Below, in pieces: positions 8,996 to 16,034 of a stretch of DNA of 64,000 bases. The notes beneath the pieces are model-generated. The model was not told the DNA's origin and did no database searches. It saw nothing but the letters and a program-made list of their open reading frames with translations. The stretch comes from DATBSK01 sp964532485. GTDB taxonomy: Bacteria; Actinomycetota; Acidimicrobiia; IMCC26256; PALSA-555. The DNA lies in contig CAZHKE010000008.1 of NCBI GenBank assembly GCA_964532485.1, positions 20,589 through 84,588 on the forward strand, read 5' to 3'. The position numbers and the translations under genes were made by a program. The first letter of the stretch is position 1. Every line of letters begins with the position of its first letter.

Positions 8996-10522
8996 TCAGC
9001 CGACGACGACGGCGTCATGACGGACGCCCCGGTCACCGGTCGGGAGGTCGATCTCGGTCGGCGTCAGCCGGACGGTCCTGCCGACCAGCTCCTGCGCCTC
9101 GGCCTCGAACAGCTCATGATCGTCGCTCAGGCGCGCGTACGCACGCCCGCCCGGGACGTCGCACACCAGCACGCCCCACTCGGGTTCTCCGTCGCGCCCG
9201 TGCACCACGGAGTACGCCGCGACGGTGGCGTCGCCCTCGTGACGCTCGACGAGCGCGACCGGCGCGTCTGCGTCGAGCCTGGCCTGCACCTCGGCCTGGG
9301 CCGGGGGCGCGACCTCACCGGGCTCGGTGCTGTACAGGCCGTAGACGTGCTTCGTCATGTGCATGCCGACACCGCTCACGAGCCCGTACGACCCCGGATC
9401 GTCGCGCAGCACACCGGCCATCGTCGCGATCGAGTGGGTCATGTAGTTGCTGCCCGCGCCTCCGTGGTACGGCAGCCCGCCCGTGACGGTGAGTGGCCGC
9501 GGATCGTCGTCGTCGATGCCGAGCGCGTCTTTCGCGAAGTTCACCGAGCTGCCGAAGCAGCTGTACAGGTCGAGATGTGCGACGTCGTCGACGCCCACCC
9601 CGCCACCACGCAGTGCCTCGGCGCTCGCCGCGGCCATCGCGGGAGAACGCCAGAGGTCGCGGTGCTCACCCACGTAGGTCGGATCCGTCGCGTAGCACCA
9701 ACCGCGCAGGTACACGCGGTGCTCATCGGGGACGCCGAGCGCGTCGGCGCGCCCGTGGCTCGCGATCACGACTGCCGCGGCCATGTCGACGTCCATGATC
9801 GACACCATGTACTTGGTGTACGGATAGCCGACCATGCGGTTGTCGGGCCGCGGCTCGATCACCATGTCGGGGTTTCGTTCTACTCGGAACCATGCGTCGG
9901 GGTTGTGCGCGGCGATCTTCGTCATCGGCGCGAGGAGCCGGCCGAGGCGGATCCGGTACTCGGGCAGCGGGACACCCAGATGCGCCCGCCGCGCGTTGTC
10001 GAAGACGGCGAACGTGAGCCACGCTTGCATCAGCTCGTGCGACAGCTCTGCCGGGTGGAACGGTGCCTCCCACGGGTACGGGCGCTTCTGGTCGGGCTTG
10101 TACGAGTACGTCGCGCGCTCCCCGCGCTTCTTGTACGCGCGCTGCGTCGCAAGCGCCTCGGCACCGATGACCATCGCGAGGTCGCTCTCACCGGAGAGGA
10201 TGCGCGCGGCCGAGTCCTGCACCAGCACCTGTGGCGTCGTGCCGCCGATGCCGGAGTAGCAGCCGCGCCAGGGGGAAGCGCCGATGCGGTCGGCGAGTCG
10301 CTGTGGCGGGTCGTCGTACTGCCATGTCTGGCAGAACACGACGTCGAGGGCATCGAGATCCTCCAGGACCTTGGCGCCGACGCTGCTGTCACCCGCCGCC
10401 GCTCGCGCCACGTGCTCCCACATCTCGAGCGGCTCGGGCGCACCCTCGTCGCCGACGTCGTCGGGGTGCCACGTGTGATGGCCGACACCGATGATGCACG
10501 GCGTGCGGGGATCGACTGGCAC
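8996..10522 (-). CDS. Thiolase-like acetyl-CoA acetyltransferase family protein
   Basis: 508 aa from a GTG start (VPVDPRTPCIIGVG). Thiolase-fold landmarks are present: the SGESDLAMVIGAEA strand-helix, HLDLYSCFGSS, and GGLPYHGGAGSNYMTHSIATM, the equivalent of the conserved C-terminal glycine-rich motif. The C-terminal 100 residues form an extra domain, probably OB-like. The normal nucleophile region reads GCYSGIGGTTPQ, so the canonical VCxSG cysteine placement is not obvious and catalytic activity is uncertain. It lies 27 nt downstream of the crotonase gene and upstream of the acyl-CoA dehydrogenase gene in one operon. Could be a thiolase, an Ltp-like aldolase or a non-catalytic relative. Confidence 0.75.
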   Translation of the reverse strand: MPVDPRTPCIIGVGHHTWHPDDVGDEGAPEPLEMWEHVARAAAGDSSVGAKVLEDLDALDVVFCQTWQYDDPPQRLADRIGASPWRGCYSGIGGTTPQVLVQDSAARILSGESDLAMVIGAEALATQRAYKKRGERATYSYKPDQKRPYPWEAPFHPAELSHELMQAWLTFAVFDNARRAHLGVPLPEYRIRLGRLLAPMTKIAAHNPDAWFRVERNPDMVIEPRPDNRMVGYPYTKYMVSIMDVDMAAAVVIASHGRADALGVPDEHRVYLRGWCYATDPTYVGEHRDLWRSPAMAAASAEALRGGGVGVDDVAHLDLYSCFGSSVNFAKDALGIDDDDPRPLTVTGGLPYHGGAGSNYMTHSIATMAGVLRDDPGSYGLVSGVGMHMTKHVYGLYSTEPGEVAPPAQAEVQARLDADAPVALVERHEGDATVAAYSVVHGRDGEPEWGVLVCDVPGGRAYARLSDDHELFEAEAQELVGRTVRLTPTEIDLPTGDRGVRHDAVVVG

Positions 10523-10549
10523 TACTCCGGCTCGCTCATCGGCGCGGGC

Positions 10550-11497
10550 TCACTTTGCCTGCCACCTGGGCGGGCGCTTCTCGGCGAACGCCTTGGGTCC
10601 TTCCTTGGCGTCCTCGGTCTGGAAGATCGCACTCGAGATCTTGCTCTCCACCTCGAACGCCGTCCGCAGGCCCTTGCCCAGGCCTTCGAGCACCTCGGCT
10701 GCCGCGGCGATCGCCGACTTGGCACTCGCCGGGTCGCTGCCGTCGACGGTCGCGAGGACCTGCTGCAGCGCACGCACTGCCTTGCGCACCTGCTTGATCT
10801 CGTGCTCGTCGTGGTAGAGCCCCTGCAACGCGCTCTGCTTCGTCGCCTGCACCGCGAGCGGCGCGTTGGCGATCATGCGGTCGGCGAACTCGCGAGCCTT
10901 GTCGAGGAGCTGCTCGCGCGGCACGACCCCGTTGAGCAGGCCCATCTCGTACGCCCGTTCGGCGGGGATCAAGTCGGCACAGAGCAGGAACTCCATCGCC
11001 AGCGGCCACGGGATCTGGCGCGGCAGGCGCACCGTCGTGCCGCCCCCGGCGAAGAGCCCCCGCTTGGGCTCCATGACCGCGAACCTCGCCTCGGGGCACG
11101 CGACGCGGATGTCGCAACCGCCCAGCATCTCCATGCCACCGGCGGTGCAGAAGCCGTTGACCGCGGCGACGATCGGCTTGTGGAGCGGGACGTTGCGCAG
11201 CACCGCCTTCGTGCCGTCGTCGAGGCGGTAGCCGTCGATCTCCTCGAGCCCCTCTTCGGCGATGCGCTGCTGGAACTTCGTGATCTCGGGGATGTAGGTC
11301 TTCAGGTCCGCCCCGGCGAAGAAGCCCTTGTCGACACCGGTGATGATCGCCACCCACGCCTGGTCGTCGGCGCCGAAGCGCTCCCAGGCCTCGCGGAGCG
11401 CCTTGAAGTGCTCCATGTCGGCGGCGTTGCGCGCCTCGGGACGGTCGATGGTGATCAGGACGACGTGCTCGGAGTCCTGCTCGAAGTGGATCGGCAT
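10550..11497 (-). CDS. Enoyl-CoA hydratase/isomerase (crotonase) family protein
   Basis: 315 aa when started at ATG 11497 (MPIHFEQDSEHVVLITIDRPEARN). A longer open frame runs to 11644, but that would place the N-terminus across the operator and the divergent gene, so the shorter start is chosen. Crotonase motifs are IDRPEARNA, ITGVDKGFFAGADLK (oxyanion-hole GADL) and VNGFCTAGGMEMLGGCDIRVA. Hydrates or isomerises enoyl-CoA in beta-oxidation. First gene of the operon continuing through thiolase-like, acyl-CoA dehydrogenase and kinase genes. Its leader contains hairpins (11532-11555) and a perfect inverted repeat (11565-11588). Confidence 0.88.
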   Translation of the reverse strand: MPIHFEQDSEHVVLITIDRPEARNAADMEHFKALREAWERFGADDQAWVAIITGVDKGFFAGADLKTYIPEITKFQQRIAEEGLEEIDGYRLDDGTKAVLRNVPLHKPIVAAVNGFCTAGGMEMLGGCDIRVACPEARFAVMEPKRGLFAGGGTTVRLPRQIPWPLAMEFLLCADLIPAERAYEMGLLNGVVPREQLLDKAREFADRMIANAPLAVQATKQSALQGLYHDEHEIKQVRKAVRALQQVLATVDGSDPASAKSAIAAAAEVLEGLGKGLRTAFEVESKISSAIFQTEDAKEGPKAFAEKRPPRWQAK

Positions 11498-11531
11498 CGA
11501 GTGCGTGTCCCCCGGTCTTCTCCGACGACTG

Positions 11532-11555
11532 CCCCAAACCTTCTTGGGGGCCCCC
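11532..11555. promoter_or_regulatory. Hairpin cluster in the crotonase 5' leader
   Basis: CCCCAA (11532-11537) pairs with TTGGGG (11544-11549) over a 6-nt loop, and the palindrome GGGGGCCCCC follows at 11546-11555, so two alternative hairpins compete. They lie 35-58 nt upstream of the crotonase start, on its likely transcript. Possible attenuator or RNA stability element. Confidence 0.4.
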
Positions 11556-11564
11556 TGGGGCGTC

Positions 11565-11588
11565 GAACCTGACACCATAGTCAGGTTC
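11565..11588. promoter_or_regulatory. Perfect 9+6+9 inverted repeat, probable repressor operator
   Basis: Arms GAACCTGAC and GTCAGGTTC are separated by ACCATA. The element is the only strong symmetry between the divergent crotonase (start 11497) and SRPBCC (start 11616) genes. A minus-strand TATGGT hexamer (11575-11580) for the crotonase operon lies across the centre, so a bound dimeric regulator (TetR or GntR-like) would block it. No regulator gene is adjacent. Confidence 0.6.
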
Positions 11589-11615
11589 CGGTGCCCGGCT
11601 CTTGGGGGAGCAACG

Positions 11616-12101
11616 TTGCGAGAGCACCGCTTCGCGATGGACATGCCCCACTCGGCGGCACGAATCTGGGCCCTCTTCCAGGACTACGACCGCTGGACCG
11701 ACTACGCGCCCATGGTCAAGCGCGTCGACGTGCTGTGGCCCGGCGACGAGGACCACAACGGCCGTCTGCGACGCGTCATCTACAAGATGCCGCTCGGACG
11801 TGAAGGATCGGCGCTCGAGCTCGTGCACGATGTCACGCCCGAGCGCGGCTACACGTTCACGATGATCTCGCGCACTCCAGGCGACGACCAGACCGGTTCG
11901 GTGCGCCTCGAGCCTCTCGGGCCCAACCAGACCCGCTTCTCCTTCGAAGAGCGCTACAACCTCACGAAGGCGCCGTACAAGTGGTTCGAGGGCCGCATCT
12001 ACGGGTTCATCAACAAGCAGAACGAGGACAGCATGCGGCGCGCGTCGGAGTGGCTCACCGCGCACCCGGACTACCGCGCCGACCTCGTCGAGCAGGCGTG
12101 A
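11616..12101 (+). CDS. SRPBCC family protein
   Basis: 161 aa from TTG 11616 (LREHRFAMDMPHSAARIWALFQDYDRW). A GGGGAG ribosome-binding site (11604-11609) lies 6 nt before this TTG, which decides the start over longer upstream options that would cross the operator. The DYDRWTDYAP segment and alternating strands (LELVHDVTPERGYTFTMIS) fit the START/polyketide-cyclase SRPBCC fold, which binds hydrophobic ligands. It is divergent from an acyl-CoA operon and shares its operator region. Ligand unknown. Confidence 0.78.
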   Translation: MREHRFAMDMPHSAARIWALFQDYDRWTDYAPMVKRVDVLWPGDEDHNGRLRRVIYKMPLGREGSALELVHDVTPERGYTFTMISRTPGDDQTGSVRLEPLGPNQTRFSFEERYNLTKAPYKWFEGRIYGFINKQNEDSMRRASEWLTAHPDYRADLVEQA

Positions 12102-12115
12102 GGCACCGGGAAGAT

Positions 12116-12121
12116 AGGTTC
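12116..12121 (+). promoter_or_regulatory. Putative leaderless -10 (TAGGTT)
   Basis: TAGGTT ends 8 nt before the ATG at 12130. No purine-rich ribosome-binding site is present, consistent with leaderless initiation. Confidence 0.5.
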
Positions 12122-12129
12122 CACCCCCC

Positions 12130-13110
12130 ATGAACACTGCACACCGCGCACTGGTGACGGCGCCGTTCCGCGGCGAGGGGCTCGACACGCTGCGCAGCCT
12201 CGCCGACGTCGTCCTCGACCCGTGGATCGACCACACGCCGCTCCGGCTCCTCGACGGCGAGAAGCTCGCCGCGATGATCCAGGAGGTCGAGGCCGACATC
12301 TTGATCGTCGAGTCCGACTTCGTGACCGACCCGGTCTACGGCCTCCCGCTCGTCGCGATCGGCTCGTGCCGAGGCGACCCCAACAACATCGACGTGGCCA
12401 AGGCGACGGCCAACGGCATCCCGGTGCTGCGCGCTCCCGGGCGCAATGCCGATGCCGTCGCCGAGATCACCGTCGCGTTGCTGTTCGCGACGAACCGCGG
12501 CGTCGTCCCCGCCGACGCGGACGTCCGGGCCGCCGACGTCTACCGCGACGGCACGATCCCCTATCAGCGCTACCGCGCGTGGCAGCTCGCCGGCCGAACG
12601 GCAGGCCTCGTCGGCCTGGGTGCCGTCGGCCGGGCGGTCAGATGGCGCCTCGAAGGCCTCGGGATGCGCGTCATCGCGTGCGACCCGTACGCCGACGAGG
12701 CGAAGCACTCGCTCGACGACCTGCTCGCCGAGTCGGACGTCGTCTCCCTGCACGCCGCGGTCACGCCCGAGACGGAGGGGCTCATCGGCGCCGAGCAGTT
12801 CGCACGCATGAAGGACGGCGCGATCTTCGTCAACTCGGCTCGTGCGCAGCTGCACGACACCGACGCGCTCGTCGCCGCGCTCCGAGCAGGCAAGCTCGCC
12901 GGCGCAGGGCTCGACCACTTCGTGGGCGAGCACCTGCCCGTCGACCACCCCTTGATCCAGATGAGCAACGTCGTGCTCACGCCGCACATCGGCGGCGCCA
13001 CCTACGACACCGAAGCGAACCACTCCCGGCTCATCGCCGACGGCCTGAGGATGCTGCTCGACGGCGGACACCCCGACAACATCGTGAACCCGGAGGTCCT
13101 CGATGGCTGA
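12130..13110 (+). CDS. D-isomer-specific 2-hydroxyacid dehydrogenase (CtBP-like)
   Basis: 326 aa. The NAD-binding domain shows GLVGLGAVGRAVRWRLEGLGMRVIACDPY (GxGxxG and the acidic residue after strand 2). Catalytic residues appear as Arg in NSARAQ, Glu in VGEHLP and His in LTPHIGG. The family reduces 2-ketoacids or oxidises D-2-hydroxyacids with NAD(H). The start is leaderless, 28 nt after the SRPBCC gene. Its 3' end overlaps the aldolase start by 8 nt (ATGGCTGA), suggesting coupled translation and a common pathway, perhaps for sugar-acid-like substrates. Substrate unknown. Confidence 0.87.
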   Translation: MNTAHRALVTAPFRGEGLDTLRSLADVVLDPWIDHTPLRLLDGEKLAAMIQEVEADILIVESDFVTDPVYGLPLVAIGSCRGDPNNIDVAKATANGIPVLRAPGRNADAVAEITVALLFATNRGVVPADADVRAADVYRDGTIPYQRYRAWQLAGRTAGLVGLGAVGRAVRWRLEGLGMRVIACDPYADEAKHSLDDLLAESDVVSLHAAVTPETEGLIGAEQFARMKDGAIFVNSARAQLHDTDALVAALRAGKLAGAGLDHFVGEHLPVDHPLIQMSNVVLTPHIGGATYDTEANHSRLIADGLRMLLDGGHPDNIVNPEVLDG

Positions 13111-13912
13111 CCAGCCGCGCAGCGAGCCGACCAGTCGTGAGGAGACGAGCGAGCGCGGCGGCGGTACCCGCCGCCACAACGAGTCGACCAGTCGTGAGGA
13201 GACGAGCGACCGCGGCGGCGGTACCCGCCGCCACAGCGAGTCGACCAGTCGTGACGAGCCGACACTCACCGCGGGCGAGACGAAGGAGCAGGTGCTCTGG
13301 ACGGCGCAGGAGATGCTGCGCTCCGGGCTCGTCGAGGGCACGGCAGGCAACATCGGCGCGCGCCTTCCCGACGGCAACGCGGTGCTGACACCGTCGTCGA
13401 TCGACTACCTCGAGATGACGCTCGACGACCTCGTGGTCTGCGACCTCGACGGCAGCGTGCTCGAAGGCGAGCGCGGGCCCACGACCGAGAAGGCGCTCCA
13501 TCTCTCCGCGCTGCGGCGGAATCCCGAGATCCACGCGACGATGCACTGCCACGCGAAGCACGCCACGATGTTCGCCCTCGTGCGCGAGCCGATCCCGGCG
13601 GTGATCGAGGAGTTCGACGTGTTCGTGGGCGGCGACGTCGAGGTCGCCGACTACAAGACCACCGGCACCGACGAGCTCGCCGAGGAGGTCGCCAAGCGGG
13701 TCGAGGACCGCGCGTGCGTGCTCATGGCGAACCATGGGCTCTTCGCCGTCGGGCGCACGCCGAAGGACGTGCTGCACATCGCGTCCCTCGTCGAGCGGAC
13801 CGCTGAGATCGTGTGGGGTGCACGGGCGCTCGGCGAGGTCGTGCCGTTGCCCGAAGACGTCGGCAGGCAGTTCCAGGGCTACTACCGATACGGACGAACC
13901 GGGAAGTTCTGA
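13103..13912 (+). CDS. Class II aldolase/adducin family protein with repeat-rich N-terminus
   Basis: 269 aa. The core (from about residue 55) has GTAGNIGARLPDG (phosphate loop), the GPTTEKALHLSALRR segment, zinc ligands in HATMHCHAKHAT and the third histidine in ANHGLF. This is the FucA/AraD type that cleaves or epimerises sugar phosphates or related acids with Zn2+. Residues about 10-50 form an unusual low-complexity extension encoded by a 57-bp tandem repeat (19-residue units such as TSREETSERGGGTRRH). The extension is probably disordered and not part of the family. The ATG overlaps the preceding dehydrogenase stop. Confidence 0.85.
   Translation: MADQPRSEPTSREETSERGGGTRRHNESTSREETSDRGGGTRRHSESTSRDEPTLTAGETKEQVLWTAQEMLRSGLVEGTAGNIGARLPDGNAVLTPSSIDYLEMTLDDLVVCDLDGSVLEGERGPTTEKALHLSALRRNPEIHATMHCHAKHATMFALVREPIPAVIEEFDVFVGGDVEVADYKTTGTDELAEEVAKRVEDRACVLMANHGLFAVGRTPKDVLHIASLVERTAEIVWGARALGEVVPLPEDVGRQFQGYYRYGRTGKF
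13131..13254. repeat. 57-bp in-frame tandem repeat, about 2.2 copies
   Basis: Units start with CCAGTCGTGA at 13131, 13188 and 13245, exactly 57 nt apart; the third is cut after about 10 nt. Each full unit contains the hairpin GGCGGCGGTACCCGCCGCC and a short palindrome CGACCAGTCG. The unit is 19 codons, so changes in copy number keep the aldolase frame. Confidence 0.85.
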
Positions 13913-13916
13913 GCGT

Positions 13917-13922
13917 TAGATT
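13917..13922 (+). promoter_or_regulatory. Putative leaderless -10 (TAGATT)
   Basis: TAGATT ends 6 nt before the GTG at 13929 and begins shortly after the aldolase stop. Confidence 0.5.
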
Positions 13923-13928
13923 CCGCGC

Positions 13929-15386
13929 GTGCGGTTCACGGTGATCGGCCACAGCACACTGTTCGTGGAGACGAGCGGACCGACGCTGCTCGTCGATCCC
14001 TGGTTCGCCGGGTCGTGTTACTGGCGCTCGTGGTGGCACTTTCCCCCGAACGACGACACCGACCCGGCGTGGCTCACACCCGACTTCCTCTACGTCACGC
14101 ACGACCACTTCGACCACTTCCACTACCCGAGCATCCGCCGCCTCGACCGCCGCACGAAGGTGCTCGTGCCGCGGTTCGGCGTCGACTTCATGGACGGCGA
14201 GTTCCGTCGGCTCGGCTTCGACGACGTGACCGAGCTGCCCCACGGCACGATCCACGAGCTCGGCGACGGCGTGCGCGTGGCGTCGTACCAGTACGGCTTC
14301 GACGACACCGCGTTGATCATCGCCGACGGCGACACCGTGATCTGGGACCTCAACGACTGCAAGATCCGCGGCCGACCGCTGCGCAAGATCGTCGACCGGT
14401 TCGGCCGGCCCGCGGTGGCACTGAAGAGCCACTCCTTCGCGCAGGGCTACCCGAACTGCTACGAGGCCGAGGACCCGGCCGACCTCGGGCGGATCACGCG
14501 CGAGACGTTCATCGACGACTTCTGCGAGGCGATCGACGAGATCGAGCCGCGCCTCGCCGTGCCGTTCGCCAGCATGGTCGGGTTCCTGCATCCCGAATCA
14601 GCGCGGTGCAACGACTTCCTCGTGACGCCCCCCGAGGTGCAGGCCGCGTACTCGACTCGCCGACCCGACTCGCCGACCGACGTCGTCACGATGGCGCCGG
14701 GCGACTCCTGGGACAGCGAGACCGGCTTCACGCGGGCCGACTTCGACTGGTACGCCGATCGTGACGCACACCTCGCCGAGCTCGCCGACATCGCGCAGCC
14801 TGCGATCGCGCGCTCGCGTCACGAAGAGTCCGAGCGGACGCTCACGTTCGCCGAGTTCGAGGCGTTCTTCGTCAGGTTCGTCAAGGCACTCCCGCCACTC
14901 TCGGGCCGCCTCGCCGTCAAGCGCCCGATCGTGTTCACGCTCTGGCACGAGTCGGAGTCACCGTGCTGGGTCGTCGATGTGCGCAAGAAGCGCGTCTACG
15001 AGGCCGACCAGCCACCCGCGGACCGGGCAAACATCATCGAGATCGACCGTGGCGTGCTCGCCGACGCGATCGCGAGCTCGATCGTCCACTACGTGCAGAT
15101 CTCCATGCGCTTCCACACCGTGATCAGCCCGGGGCGCACCGGCGACGACCTCGCCTTCTGGGGACTGCTCACCGTGTACGAGCTCGGGTACCTGCCCGTG
15201 CACCGCCTGTTGCGCCCGCGGATGCTCCGGGCGGCCTGGCGACGCCGCGCCGAGGTGACCCAGGCCGCGCGTGCCGCGCTCGGCGGCGGCGGATCGTTCG
15301 TCGACCGGATGTCGGGTCAGCTCGCGACGCACGGCGACGACGATGCACCGGTCGAGGCAACGACTGGCTCGGGCCCAGCCGGCTGA
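13929..15386 (+). CDS. MBL-fold metallo-hydrolase
   Basis: 485 aa from GTG 13929 (VRFTVIGHSTLFVETSGPTLLVDPWF). The N-terminal half is a UlaG/NAPE-PLD-like beta-lactamase fold with metal motif THDHFDHFHYP (HxHxDH-like, positions 59-69) and further residues in WDLNDCKI and KSHSFAQGYPNCY. The C-terminal 200 residues have no assignable domain. Likely hydrolyses an ester, lactone or phosphodiester using a binuclear metal site; no substrate can be named. The gene is leaderless and converges on 15420-15896 with 33 nt between stops. Confidence 0.8.
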   Translation: MRFTVIGHSTLFVETSGPTLLVDPWFAGSCYWRSWWHFPPNDDTDPAWLTPDFLYVTHDHFDHFHYPSIRRLDRRTKVLVPRFGVDFMDGEFRRLGFDDVTELPHGTIHELGDGVRVASYQYGFDDTALIIADGDTVIWDLNDCKIRGRPLRKIVDRFGRPAVALKSHSFAQGYPNCYEAEDPADLGRITRETFIDDFCEAIDEIEPRLAVPFASMVGFLHPESARCNDFLVTPPEVQAAYSTRRPDSPTDVVTMAPGDSWDSETGFTRADFDWYADRDAHLAELADIAQPAIARSRHEESERTLTFAEFEAFFVRFVKALPPLSGRLAVKRPIVFTLWHESESPCWVVDVRKKRVYEADQPPADRANIIEIDRGVLADAIASSIVHYVQISMRFHTVISPGRTGDDLAFWGLLTVYELGYLPVHRLLRPRMLRAAWRRRAEVTQAARAALGGGGSFVDRMSGQLATHGDDDAPVEATTGSGPAG

Positions 15387-15419
15387 GCGGCTCTTCGTCC
15401 GCCAGGCGCCGTGGGTTCG

Positions 15420-15896
15420 TCAGGCGACCGGGCGCACTATCTCCTCGAGCAGCGCGTCGTTGAACCCGCGCGACATGGCGGTCGTCGCTTCGAGCTCGTA
15501 GCGGTCGCCCGTGACCTTGTGCTCGATGACGATCTGCGTCGACAGCTTGCCGTCGGACGTGCCGACCGCGAGATCCTTGCGGTTCCACCCCGCGAGCTCA
15601 CTGAGGATCTTCAGACCACCCCAGCCAGCCTTCGTCTCGAACGCATAGAGCTTGTCGGCGGTCAGCGCCAGCAACGTCTGCCGATTCGTCTTGAACACGG
15701 CGCCGCTGGTGTTCAAGCCGCCGGCCTTCTTGTTGGCCGCCTTCTTCATGAGCGTCCCGGCGAGCCCGCTGACCTGCATCACGCCGGCCGAGCCCCAGGT
15801 ACCGGCGGGCTGCACGACCCCCACGGCCACGACCGGCTCGGGGACCTTCTCCTGCGCCTTCTGCTTCATCGAGTCGGCGTTGTCGATCATGCCCAT
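15420..15896 (-). CDS. Conserved hypothetical protein
   Basis: 158 aa, no signal peptide or membrane helix. The N-terminus (MGMIDNADSMKQKAQEKVPEP) is polar. A glycine/lysine-rich middle (MKKAANKKAGGLNTSGAVFKTNRQ) is followed by alternating strands (TLLALTADKLYAFETK ... YELEATTAMS) that could form a PH-like barrel. It has its own GAGGAG ribosome-binding site 6 nt before the ATG and is a single-gene unit between convergent and divergent neighbours. I do not recognise a function. Confidence 0.65.
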   Translation of the reverse strand: MGMIDNADSMKQKAQEKVPEPVVAVGVVQPAGTWGSAGVMQVSGLAGTLMKKAANKKAGGLNTSGAVFKTNRQTLLALTADKLYAFETKAGWGGLKILSELAGWNRKDLAVGTSDGKLSTQIVIEHKVTGDRYELEATTAMSRGFNDALLEEIVRPVA

Positions 15897-15984
15897 CGCA
15901 CGCTCCTCTCACCATCCGAGTCGGGGAGACCTCGCAGCGCCGAGCCACCCTCACCTGTCCCGGCGGGCAGATCATGCCCGCATA

Positions 15985-15990
15985 TACCCT
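15985..15990 (+). promoter_or_regulatory. Putative leaderless -10 (TACCCT)
   Basis: TACCCT ends 8 nt before the ATG of the short leader ORF at 15999. This spacing suggests transcription of the PaaK-like gene begins at that ATG rather than at the ligase start. Confidence 0.45.
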
Positions 15991-15998
15991 GACCCGCC

Positions 15999-16034
15999 AT
16001 GCCCGCTGACGCCGATGCCCGCGGGGCACGATGA
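15999..16034 (+). CDS. Short leader ORF (11 aa) upstream of PaaK-like gene
   Basis: Encodes MPADADARGAR and a stop. It begins 8 nt after TACCCT and ends by overlapping the ATG of the ligase gene (ATGA, 16031-16034). The arrangement matches the 4-nt translational coupling used throughout this window, so ribosomes finishing the leader could restart on the ligase. No obvious regulatory residue run. Expression is inferred only. Confidence 0.4.
   Translation: MPADADARGAR

Noticed and set aside
7895..11572. A 1225-codon plus-strand open frame over the acyl-CoA catabolic genes
   Set aside because: It is the antisense shadow of four well-identified genes, an effect of high GC; its translation is Arg/Val/Leu/His-rich with no domain.
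13131..13254. CRISPR-like array
   Set aside because: The units are contiguous 57-bp tandem repeats with no unique spacers and lie in a coding frame.
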